Positions 6,825 to 14,083 of a DNA stretch of 17,539 bases are shown piece by piece (within the stretch, counting starts at the first letter, position 1; every line of letters begins with the position of its first letter). This stretch comes from Bacteroidales bacterium (GTDB lineage Bacteria > Bacteroidota > Bacteroidia > Bacteroidales > UBA932). Made by a program: the position numbers and the translations under genes. The DNA lies in the NCBI GenBank assembly GCA_017615445.1, contig JAGAAD010000023.1, forward strand, positions 1-17,539, written 5' to 3'. The notes under the pieces were generated by a model. The model did no database searches and was not told the origin of the DNA. It saw nothing but the letters and a program-made list of their open reading frames with translations.

Positions 6825-9800
6825 AGAATGTGATTTTAACGCCGGCCTGATAGACCTTCTGCTGCGGGTAGTATCCGTTGTTCACGGCAGGCTGCTCAGG
6901 GTCGATGTTGTACTTGGTCAGGCCGCTGAATGTCAGCAGGTTCGAACCCTGCACATAGAAGCGGAGCGCGGTGACTCCCAGAGTCTTGAGCCACGCCTGC
7001 GGGACGGTGTAGCCTAGCTGAAGGGTCTTCAGTCGGAGATAGGATCCGTCGCGGTACCAGAAGGTGGACGAATAGGCGTTGTTCGAGCTCAGAGGAGTGA
7101 TGGAAGGACGCGGGAACTCGCCGTCTTTATTGTCAGGCAGCCAGGAGTTCTCGAGAAGGAACAGAGGAGAGTTTCCTCCGTGGTAGAAAGGCTTGGTGAG
7201 GAAGGTGTTGTCCATGATGTACTCGGAACCGGTGGCTGTGTAAACACCTGTCAGAGACACCGTACGGCCTGTGGCGCCCTGCCAGAGCATGTCCAGGTCG
7301 AAACCCTTCCAGGAGGCGAAGAGGTTCAGTGAACCCTGCACCATAGGATAGGGGCTGCCTGCCACATAGCCCATATCCTGGGCGTAGGTGATCTTTCCGT
7401 CTCCGTTGCGGTCCACATACTTGATGTAGCCGGCGGCCACCCTCGAACCGGGGATGGTGGCGGAGTTGTTGGCTTCCGAATCGGTCCTGAAGAGGCCGTC
7501 CGCGATGAAGCCCATCTTCGCTCCCACCTGCTTGCCCGTGAGCTTCAGGTAGTCCGGGGTGTTGTCAGAGTCGCCGGCATAGTGCAGCCAGCGGCTGTAG
7601 GTGTAAGTCAAGACCAGCTTGGCTCCGTAGTTGAAGCTTCCGATGTAGTTGTTGTGACGCAGGGTCATATCGAAGCCCTTATAGTCGATCTTGTTCTCGT
7701 TGCCGTAGGAGTAGTAGTAACCTCCGCGGGAAGGGGCATAGGAACCCGTGACTCCGGAGAGGATGTCGTACTCATATTTGTAGAACACGTCGAACTCGAG
7801 TCCGAGCAGACCCTTCCAGGCCTCGAAGTCCACACCGGCGTCGTAGTTCAGAACCTTAGCCCAGGTGAGGTTGGGGTTGCCGAGGGTGCTGGCGTAGACC
7901 ATACTCTGGCTCGCACCGCCAAAGATAACCTGCTTCTTGCTGAGCGAGACGAGGTCCATGTACTGGTAGGCGGCCACATTGGAGTTCGCCGTCTTACCCA
8001 CGCTTCCGCGAAGCTTCAGGAGATCGATACCGTCCACGTCGAACCAGTCTTCCTTGCTGAGCACCCAACCGGCGGAGACACCGGGCAGGGCGACCCAGCG
8101 GGCGCCGGACTTGCCCTCGAACACATACGATCCGTCGTAACGCATGGAGGCCTCGAGGAGGTACTTGTCTTTATACGAGTAGTTCACACGTCCCACATAA
8201 CCGGCCACGCGGGTGTGTCCGCTGTAACCGGAGATGTTCGGAATCTTCTCGGAACCGTCGCCGGTCTGGTTGGAGATGTAGGACAGTTCGTCCTGCTGCA
8301 CGAAATCCAGTCCCCAACCGGTGGCGCCCATCGCATGCGAGCGGTTCTCGCGGGTCTCGAGCAGGGCGAGGGCGTGGATCTTGTGTCCGCCGAACTCGCC
8401 GGCGTAGTCGATGCTCGTCTGGGTCGTGATGTTATAGGCCCAGGCCGAGCTTTCGGTGATGCTGGTGGAGGTGCCGCGGGCGTCCGTGGAACGGACATAG
8501 CTCAGATCGGTCGTGCCGATGGTGGGCAGGGTCAGCACCGCGGTGTAGTAAGGGGTGGCGAGCTGCTTGACAGCCTGGAAACCGGTGTCGTACGAGACCA
8601 TTTCCTTCAGCGAGAGGCCCTTGATGAACGGGACATCGTAGCGGAGGGAGAAGTTGGTCTGCAGGTAGAGATAGCGCGTGCGCTGATTTCCGGTCTCGTC
8701 CGCCGCGGCGATGGGGTTTACCCAGCTGGATGCGGTCCTGGTGGAGACCGGGTAGACCGTTCCGCCTATTTCGTAGGTCTCGGGCACATAAGGCAGGGCG
8801 CGGACAGCCTGCTGCGGGATGTTGCTCCAGTCGTCCGGATTGGCGGAGAAACCGGGGCGATGCCTTTTTTCCACGCGGCCGGAGACGTTCATCTCGAAGA
8901 CGAGATCGTCCGTGATCTTGGCCTCCACATTCGAACGGAGGTTGTAACGCTGGTAGTCGAAGTTGCTGACGTTACCGTTCTGGTCAAAATAGCCCAGAGA
9001 CGCGAAGAACTTGACTTTTTCGTTACCGCCGGTGGCGCTGACGTTGTGGTGTTGGGTGGTTCCGGTGCCGAAGGTCTTGCTGTACCAGTCCGTGTTTCCC
9101 CAGCCGTGGGTCCCTTCCTGCATCCACTTGACGTGCTGAGCCGTGAAGACAGGCTCGAAAGCGGTGTCGAAGGCGTCGCAGTCCAGCTCGTAGGCCTTGT
9201 TATACCAGTAGGCGTACTCGGGGCCGTTCAGCAGCCTCAGCATGTTTGTGTTGCGGCTGATACCGTACTCTCCGTTGTAGGAAATTCTGGTCTTCTGCAC
9301 GTCACCCTTTTTAGTGGTCACCAGAATAACGGCGCTGGAGTTCAGACCGTACATGGCGGCGGAGGTGGCGTCTTTCAGCACAGAAATGCTTTCGATTTCG
9401 TTAGGCTCGATTTCATTGAGGTCGCGCGGGACGCCGTCCACGATGCAGATGGCTCCCTGTCCGCGGACGAGGAGCGAGGCGCCGTCTGCGCCTGGCTGGC
9501 CGCTCTCCTGGAGAGCGACCACACCCGCGACGCGGGTGCCGACCGCGGACGAAACGCCCACAGCCGGGGCCTTCAGGATCTCGGAGCCCTTGACCGTGCT
9601 GACCGCATTGGTCAGGGACGCTTTCTGCTGAGTACCGTAACCGACCACCACGACCTCATCCAGAACCGTCGTGTCTTCTTCAAGCACTACGTTGATTGTT
9701 TTACGGCCGTTCACCGCGACTGTCTTGGTCTTCATCCCGAGGAATGAAATCTCGAGGGTGGCGTCCGACGCCACATAGATCGTGTACTGACCGTCCAGGT

Positions 9801-9963
9801 CGGTGATCACACCGTTACTGGTGCCGAGCTCAAAGACCGAAGCCCCCGGGATGGTCTCTCCGCGGGAGTCCGTGACTTTGCCCTGCACCAATTGCTGCGC
9901 AAAGGCCGTGAAGACCGACAGCGGCAGCATCAATGCAATTAGGAGCAAATGCCTGTGTTTCAT
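6823..9963 (-). CDS. susC-like: SusC/RagA-family TonB-dependent outer-membrane receptor
   Basis: The protein has 1046 residues, the normal size for a SusC. A Sec signal peptide ends near AFA-Q23. A carboxypeptidase-regulatory-like domain covers about 26-93 (GKVTDSRGETIPGASVFE to INVVLEED). The TonB box region is VLDEVVVVGYGTQQKA (100-115). The plug follows, with LLVRGQG, IVDGVPRDLNEIEP, ESISVLKDATSAAMYG and AVILVTTKKG (164-220). The rest is a 22-strand barrel ending in a terminal aromatic residue (GVKITF). No N-terminal STN domain is present, so it does not look like an anti-sigma-signalling receptor. It is the first gene of the operon, with an exact -7 box upstream, and should import oligosaccharides across the outer membrane with SusD using TonB energy. 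The segment between VRGQG and VDGVP is shorter than usual. Confidence 0.97.
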   Translation of the reverse strand: MKHRHLLLIALMLPLSVFTAFAQQLVQGKVTDSRGETIPGASVFELGTSNGVITDLDGQYTIYVASDATLEISFLGMKTKTVAVNGRKTINVVLEEDTTVLDEVVVVGYGTQQKASLTNAVSTVKGSEILKAPAVGVSSAVGTRVAGVVALQESGQPGADGASLLVRGQGAICIVDGVPRDLNEIEPNEIESISVLKDATSAAMYGLNSSAVILVTTKKGDVQKTRISYNGEYGISRNTNMLRLLNGPEYAYWYNKAYELDCDAFDTAFEPVFTAQHVKWMQEGTHGWGNTDWYSKTFGTGTTQHHNVSATGGNEKVKFFASLGYFDQNGNVSNFDYQRYNLRSNVEAKITDDLVFEMNVSGRVEKRHRPGFSANPDDWSNIPQQAVRALPYVPETYEIGGTVYPVSTRTASSWVNPIAAADETGNQRTRYLYLQTNFSLRYDVPFIKGLSLKEMVSYDTGFQAVKQLATPYYTAVLTLPTIGTTDLSYVRSTDARGTSTSITESSAWAYNITTQTSIDYAGEFGGHKIHALALLETRENRSHAMGATGWGLDFVQQDELSYISNQTGDGSEKIPNISGYSGHTRVAGYVGRVNYSYKDKYLLEASMRYDGSYVFEGKSGARWVALPGVSAGWVLSKEDWFDVDGIDLLKLRGSVGKTANSNVAAYQYMDLVSLSKKQVIFGGASQSMVYASTLGNPNLTWAKVLNYDAGVDFEAWKGLLGLEFDVFYKYEYDILSGVTGSYAPSRGGYYYSYGNENKIDYKGFDMTLRHNNYIGSFNYGAKLVLTYTYSRWLHYAGDSDNTPDYLKLTGKQVGAKMGFIADGLFRTDSEANNSATIPGSRVAAGYIKYVDRNGDGKITYAQDMGYVAGSPYPMVQGSLNLFASWKGFDLDMLWQGATGRTVSLTGVYTATGSEYIMDNTFLTKPFYHGGNSPLFLLENSWLPDNKDGEFPRPSITPLSSNNAYSSTFWYRDGSYLRLKTLQLGYTVPQAWLKTLGVTALRFYVQGSNLLTFSGLTKYNIDPEQPAVNNGYYPQQKVYQAGVKITF

Positions 9964-9997
9964 TGATTATACTAGGTTAGTAATGTGGTTCAATACC

Positions 9998-10005
9998 CAA
10001 ATATA
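9998..10005 (-). promoter_or_regulatory. -7 promoter box of the susCD operon
   Basis: The minus strand reads TATATTTG, an exact match to the Bacteroidetes sigma-AB -7 consensus TAnnTTTG. It is 34 bp before the susC ATG, giving a leader of roughly 28 nt. I find no clear -33 TTTG, so activation by an external regulator is possible. Confidence 0.7.
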
Positions 10006-10026
10006 CGAAAAAACACAGATTTTCTT

Positions 10027-10034
10027 TACATTTG
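10027..10034 (+). promoter_or_regulatory. -7 promoter box of the DUF4434-MFS-DUF5009 operon
   Basis: The plus strand reads TACATTTG, an exact match to TAnnTTTG, 29 bp before the ATG at 10064. The predicted leader is about 20-25 nt. Only 21 bp separate it from the divergent susC -7 box, so the two polymerase footprints must overlap. Confidence 0.7.
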
Positions 10035-10063
10035 TACTAACTGAAACTAATTCCAAGCAAGAT

Positions 10064-11140
10064 ATGACATCAAGAAGATCTTTCCTCAAGACGGCTGCGG
10101 CGGCGACTGCGGCCGCGGCGGCAGCCCCGCTTCTTTCCGGCTGCGCCGGAGCCCCTGCGCTCGAGGGCGCGGATCCCGGCACCGGTCTGATAGTGCCCAA
10201 GGGCGCAGGCCTGCGAATCACCGGAACATTCCTGGATGAAATCTCCCACGACATCCCCCATCAGAACTGGGGTCCGAAGGAGTGGGACCAGGACTTCCGC
10301 AACATGAAGGCGATAGGGATAGACACCGTCATCATGATCCGCAGCGGCTACCGCAAGTTCATCACCTGGCCGAGCAAATACCTCCTGAACAAGGGCTGCT
10401 ACATGCCATCGATAGACCTTTTGGAGCTCTTCCTCACCCTCGCGGACAAGCACGGTATGAAGTTCTATTTCGGACTCTACGACTCCGGCCGCTACTGGGA
10501 CACCGGCGATATGATGTATGAGACCGAGGTCAACAAATTCGTAATAGACGAAGTCTGGAAGGCCTACGGACACCACAAAAGCTTCCAGGGCTGGTACCTC
10601 AGCACCGAGATCTCCCGCGCCACGAAGGGCGCAGTGGACTGCTTCTACACCATGGGCCGTATGTGCAAGGACGTCAGCGGCGGTCTGCCCACCTTCATCT
10701 CGCCGTGGATAGACGGCAAGAAGGCCGTCAGCGCCGCAGGCGGAAACCTCTCGAAGGAAGACGCCGTGTCCGTTCAGCAGCACGAAAAGGAATGGGACGA
10801 GATCTTCTCCGGAATCCACGAAGTGGTGGACGCCGTCGCCTTCCAGGACGGTCACATAGACTATGATGAGCTGGACGCCTTCTTCTCGGTGAACAAGAAA
10901 CTCGCAGACCGCTACGGCATACAGTGCTGGACAAACGCCGAGACCTTCGACCGCGACATGCCCATCCGCTTCCTCCCCATCAAGTTCGACAAACTCCGCC
11001 TGAAACTGGAGGCCGCCGCCCGCTGCGGCTACGACAAGGCCATCACCTTCGAGTTCTCTCACTTCCTGAGCCCTCAGAGCGCCTATCTCCAGGCAGGACA
11101 CCTCTACGACCGTTACAAAGACTACTTTAACATCAAATAA
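10064..11140 (+). CDS. Tat-exported DUF4434 glycoside hydrolase-like lipoprotein
   Basis: The start at 10064 is chosen because it opens with the twin-arginine motif SRRSFLK (3-9) and follows an exact -7 box; the open frame continues further upstream but would run into susC. This gives 358 residues. An Ala-rich stretch leads to a lipobox LLSGC (Cys27), so it is probably a Tat-exported lipoprotein. From about 50 on it matches DUF4434: RITGTFLDEISHD (51-63), the DFRNMKAIGIDTVI segment (77-90), FYFGLYDSGRYW (134-145), GWYLSTEIS (176-184), and CWTNAETF (288-295). Glu182 and Glu293 sit at strand ends like acid/base and nucleophile residues of TIM-barrel hydrolases; that assignment is inference. It is the first gene of an operon divergent from susCD, so it likely serves the same glycan. 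No substrate is established for the family to my knowledge. Confidence 0.88.
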   Translation: MTSRRSFLKTAAAATAAAAAAPLLSGCAGAPALEGADPGTGLIVPKGAGLRITGTFLDEISHDIPHQNWGPKEWDQDFRNMKAIGIDTVIMIRSGYRKFITWPSKYLLNKGCYMPSIDLLELFLTLADKHGMKFYFGLYDSGRYWDTGDMMYETEVNKFVIDEVWKAYGHHKSFQGWYLSTEISRATKGAVDCFYTMGRMCKDVSGGLPTFISPWIDGKKAVSAAGGNLSKEDAVSVQQHEKEWDEIFSGIHEVVDAVAFQDGHIDYDELDAFFSVNKKLADRYGIQCWTNAETFDRDMPIRFLPIKFDKLRLKLEAAARCGYDKAITFEFSHFLSPQSAYLQAGHLYDRYKDYFNIK

Positions 11141-11142
11141 CT

Positions 11143-12555
11143 ATGGCTAAGACAGAAAACGTCAATATGGGATACGTCGTATTCCTCGCAGTGGTGGCCG
11201 CCATCGGCGGTATCCTGTTCGGCTACGACACGGCAGTTATTTCCGGAACCACCAAGGCCGTCACCACCCAGTTCGCCCTCAACACGATCCAGGAGGGCTG
11301 GTATGTGGGCTGCGCCCTGATCGGCTCGATTATCGGCGTGCTGGTCGCGGGCATGCTCTCGGACGGCATAGGCCGTAAGAGGACCATGCTGATCGCAGCG
11401 CTGATGTTCAGCATCTCGGCCTTCGGTTGCGCGGTGGCGGCGAACTTCAGCCAGCTGGTGGTCTTCCGCATGTTCGGCGGCTTCGGCATCGGTGTGGTCT
11501 CGATTGTCTCCCCTATGTACATCTCCGAGGTGGCGGTCGCGAGCAAGCGCGGCACTCTGGTGGCCCTCTACCAGCTGATGATCACCCTCGGCTTCCTGCT
11601 GGCATACCTCGTGAACTTCATTATCTACAAAAATGTGGACGAGACGGTGAGCGGTTCGCTGATGACCAACATGTTCAACTCCGAGTACTGGAGAGGCATG
11701 CTCGGCTGCAACCTCATCCCCGATATAATCTTCCTGGTGGTGATCTTCTTCATCCCCGAAAGCCCGCGCTGGCTGCTTGTCAAGGGCCGCGGCTCCGAGG
11801 CTTCGGCGATCCTGCAGAGGATCTACATCACCGAAGCCGAGGCTTCCAAGCAGGCCGGCGAGACTCTCGCAGCCATCGGCAGCGAGGTCAAGGCCAACTG
11901 GAAGGAAATCTTCGAACCCGGCATCTTCCGCGCCGTCCTCATCGGCTGCGCAATCGCGATTCTGGGCCAGTTCATGGGCGTGAACGCCGTTCTCTACTAC
12001 GGCCCGAAGATCTTCGAAGACGCCGGCATGACCGGAGACGTCTCCCTGCTCAGCACCGTGCTGGTGGGCGCCGTGAACTTCCTCACGACCATAATCGCCA
12101 CCGTCATTATCGACAAGGTGGGCCGCAAGCAGCTGGTCTACTGGGGCGTCAGCAGCATGATAATCTGCCTTCTCGCCATCGCGCTCTACTTCTTCAAGGG
12201 TGCGGCGCTCGGCCTTGGCAACGGCTTCCTGCTGACCTTCTTCCTGCTCTATGTCTTCAGCACCGCCATCTCGATCAGCGCTGTGGTGTTCGTCATCCTT
12301 TCCGAGATGTACCCGAACCGTGTGCGCGGCCTGGCGATGAGCATAGCCGGAATGGCTCTCTGGGTCGGCACATATCTGATCGGCCAGCTCACCCCCTGGT
12401 TCCTCGCAAACCTCACCCCGGCCGGCACCTTCCTCATGTTCGCCGTCATGTGCGTGCCGTACATGCTGATTATGTGGAAGCTTATGCCTGAGACCACCGG
12501 CATGACGCTGGAGGAAATCGAGCGCTATTGGAAGAGCAAGGGCAAGAAGGCTTAA
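11143..12555 (+). CDS. Sugar-porter-family MFS transporter
   Basis: The protein has 470 residues with twelve predicted membrane helices. Sugar-porter signatures are clear: GYDTAVISG (27-35), DGIGRKR in loop 2-3 (74-80), PESPRWL after helix 6 (205-211), GQFMGVNAVLYYGP in helix 7 (275-288), DKVGRK (324-329), SEMYPNRVRG (387-396) and a PETTGMTLEEIE tail. The family moves monosaccharides across the inner membrane, often with protons. It starts 2 bp after the DUF4434 stop, so it is translationally linked and probably takes up the sugar released by the PUL enzymes. Compared from memory with E. coli XylE, the helix-10 GP..W motif and some sugar-contacting Gln residues are replaced, so xylose or glucose should not be assumed. 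No gene symbol is assigned for that reason. Confidence 0.93.
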   Translation: MAKTENVNMGYVVFLAVVAAIGGILFGYDTAVISGTTKAVTTQFALNTIQEGWYVGCALIGSIIGVLVAGMLSDGIGRKRTMLIAALMFSISAFGCAVAANFSQLVVFRMFGGFGIGVVSIVSPMYISEVAVASKRGTLVALYQLMITLGFLLAYLVNFIIYKNVDETVSGSLMTNMFNSEYWRGMLGCNLIPDIIFLVVIFFIPESPRWLLVKGRGSEASAILQRIYITEAEASKQAGETLAAIGSEVKANWKEIFEPGIFRAVLIGCAIAILGQFMGVNAVLYYGPKIFEDAGMTGDVSLLSTVLVGAVNFLTTIIATVIIDKVGRKQLVYWGVSSMIICLLAIALYFFKGAALGLGNGFLLTFFLLYVFSTAISISAVVFVILSEMYPNRVRGLAMSIAGMALWVGTYLIGQLTPWFLANLTPAGTFLMFAVMCVPYMLIMWKLMPETTGMTLEEIERYWKSKGKKA

Positions 12556-12559
12556 CCCC

Positions 12560-13927
12560 ATGGGCAAGCGCATAGCTTCGATCGACGCGCTGCGCGGGAT
12601 CGCCATCATGCTGATGATCCTGTGCAGCACGATCGGCTGGGGCGCAGGGCTGCCGGCGTGGATGTTCCACTGCCAGTGTCCCCCGCCCACATACGCCTTC
12701 AACCCGCTGGTCAAAGGCATCACCTGGGTGGACCTGGTCTTCCCGTGGTTCCTCTTCTCGATGGGCGCGGCGATTCCGTTCTCCCTCGGCGGCAAGCTGC
12801 GCCGCGGCGAGTCCCTCGGCAGCATTTCGCTGGGGCTCGTCCGCCGCTGGCTGACCCTTGCCGCCTTCGGCCTTGTGCTCGGAAACGCAGACCTGGTCGC
12901 AAACTATCAGGCTCTCGGCCCCTGCCTCGTGCGCCTCGGGCTCTGGTGCGGGATGTTCCTCGCACTGTGGCGTGTGCCCGGGCGGCACGGCTGGCTCGTG
13001 AACTCCCTCGGCGTGCTCGTGGTGATAGCGATGCTCTGCGTGGAGAAGTTCGTGCTCGGCGCGAGTCTGAGCCTGCACAGCATCAACATAATCATAATGG
13101 TCCTTTCGCTGGTGGCGCTGCTGGGCGGCTTTTCGTGGCTGCTCACCCGCAAGCGCCTCTGGCTGCGGCTGGTTATTCTGGCGGTGGTCTTCATCACCAA
13201 GGAAGTCAACTGGCACACACACGCGCTGGACGTGCTCGCACTCCCCGGCTGGATCGACTGGCTCTTCCGCTGGTCCTATGTGCAGTATCTGTTCGTGGTG
13301 CTGCTGGGGTCGGTGGTGGGCGACATCCTCGTCGCCGCAGGAGACGAAATCTGCGACACGCCCCGTTCGGCCGGCAGCGCGGTGGCGGCATGGCTGTGCC
13401 TGCTGATGACGCCGCTCGCCCTCTGGGGCTTTTTCACCCGCAACGTCTGGATCCTGTTCACGGCGGTCTTTGCCCTGGGCGGGCTGGCTATGTGGCTGAC
13501 GCGCGAGGACAAGTCCGCATGGTCGTTTATAATGCGAATCGGCTTCGCGGCCCTGCAGTTCGGAATCATCTTCGATCCCATCGACGGCGGCATCACCAAG
13601 GACCACTGCAATATGAGCTATATGCTCTCCACCGCAGGCCTTGCGTGCCTGATGACCTCGTTCCTTCTCTGGTGTGAGGCCCGCGCCGCCCTTCGCGGCC
13701 GCTCTTTGAGCCTCAATCTCACTATGACCGGCCAGAACCCTATGATAGCCTACACCGTCACGGCCTACATCATCATGCCGCTGCTCTATCTGGTAGGCTT
13801 CGAGGCCTTCGACAATCTGACTGTGGGCAATCCTCTGCTCGGTTTTCTCCGCGGCGTGTTCATCACCTCGCTGATGATGGCCCTCACCTGCCTTTTCACC
13901 CGCTTGAAGGTCTTCTGGCGCAGTTAG
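12560..13927 (+). CDS. DUF5009/NagX-like membrane acyltransferase homologue
   Basis: The protein has 455 residues with ten or more membrane helices. The N-terminus RIASIDALRGIAIMLMI (4-20) and WVDLVFPWFLFSMG (56-69) are signatures of the COG4299/DUF5009 group, relatives of heparan-alpha-glucosaminide N-acetyltransferase (HGSNAT). His37 in WMFHCQC sits between them, where the family has its acyl-carrying histidine; the assignment is tentative because the usual H-x-W-x-G context is altered. The C-terminus has MTGQNPMIAYTVTAY, also typical. HGSNAT passes an acetyl group across a membrane to glucosamine ends, while bacterial members are poorly understood. It begins 4 bp after the MFS stop and closes the operon, so it may acylate the imported or periplasmic sugar. 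The substrate is unknown. Confidence 0.85.
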   Translation: MGKRIASIDALRGIAIMLMILCSTIGWGAGLPAWMFHCQCPPPTYAFNPLVKGITWVDLVFPWFLFSMGAAIPFSLGGKLRRGESLGSISLGLVRRWLTLAAFGLVLGNADLVANYQALGPCLVRLGLWCGMFLALWRVPGRHGWLVNSLGVLVVIAMLCVEKFVLGASLSLHSINIIIMVLSLVALLGGFSWLLTRKRLWLRLVILAVVFITKEVNWHTHALDVLALPGWIDWLFRWSYVQYLFVVLLGSVVGDILVAAGDEICDTPRSAGSAVAAWLCLLMTPLALWGFFTRNVWILFTAVFALGGLAMWLTREDKSAWSFIMRIGFAALQFGIIFDPIDGGITKDHCNMSYMLSTAGLACLMTSFLLWCEARAALRGRSLSLNLTMTGQNPMIAYTVTAYIIMPLLYLVGFEAFDNLTVGNPLLGFLRGVFITSLMMALTCLFTRLKVFWRS

Positions 13928-13929
13928 CC

Positions 13930-13962
13930 CTTACCCCCCCCCCTGGTGCGTGGGGGGATAAG
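13930..13962. terminator. Imperfect C/G hairpin after the DUF5009 gene
   Basis: Three bases after the stop codon, CTTA followed by ten C residues pairs with six G residues, a bulged A and TAAG. No T-tract follows, so it is not a standard intrinsic terminator by itself. It resembles a decayed copy of the perfect hairpin at 14046-14074. Confidence 0.5.
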
Positions 13963-13985
13963 TGATTATAAATCAACTACTTACG

Positions 13986-14021
13986 CAAAAGAGGTCTCGC
14001 ATTTTTGCAAGACCTCTTTTG
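13986..14021. terminator. Bidirectional intrinsic terminator between convergent genes
   Basis: CAAAAGAGGTCT (13986-13997) pairs perfectly with AGACCTCTTTTG (14010-14021). The loop can extend by a GCA/TGC pairing. A and T tracts at the stem ends give a T-run on either strand, so it can stop transcription from both the DUF5009 gene and the BACON gene. Confidence 0.88.
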
Positions 14022-14045
14022 TTTAACTTATTGAAATTCAGGTGG

Positions 14046-14074
14046 TTATCCCCCACGGCTCCCGTGGGGGATAA
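14046..14074. repeat. Perfect 13-bp inverted repeat after the BACON gene
   Basis: TTATCCCCCACGG (14046-14058) and CCGTGGGGGATAA (14062-14074) pair perfectly around a CTC loop, starting 9 bp after the BACON gene stop. There is no T-tract downstream on the minus strand. It may protect the mRNA 3' end, act with the central terminator, or be a dispersed REP-like element. Confidence 0.75.
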
Positions 14075-14083
14075 ACTCAAATC

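Noticed and set aside
5344..7017. Plus-strand open frame of 557 codons
   Set aside because: It is antisense to the susD-like gene and to the end of susC; composition is Val/Arg/Gly-rich as expected of a shadow frame.
7582..9747. Plus-strand open frame of 721 codons
   Set aside because: It is antisense to susC in a GC-rich region with biased third positions; it has no recognisable domain, and susC is certain.
9803..10063. N-terminal extension of the DUF4434 gene
   Set aside because: The extra 87 codons overlap susC and the divergent promoters; the ATG at 10064 begins with a Tat motif directly after an exact -7 box.
11122..12825. Minus-strand open frame of 567 codons
   Set aside because: It is antisense to the MFS gene; the translation is rich in His, Asp and Glu with no fold signature.
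12482..13606. Minus-strand open frame of 374 codons
   Set aside because: It is antisense to the DUF5009 gene, whose membrane helices and family motifs are clear.
13928..14083. CRISPR repeats or a small RNA gene suggested by the repeated hairpins
   Set aside because: There are only two related palindromes, no regular spacers and no cas gene; terminator and REP-like explanations fit better.
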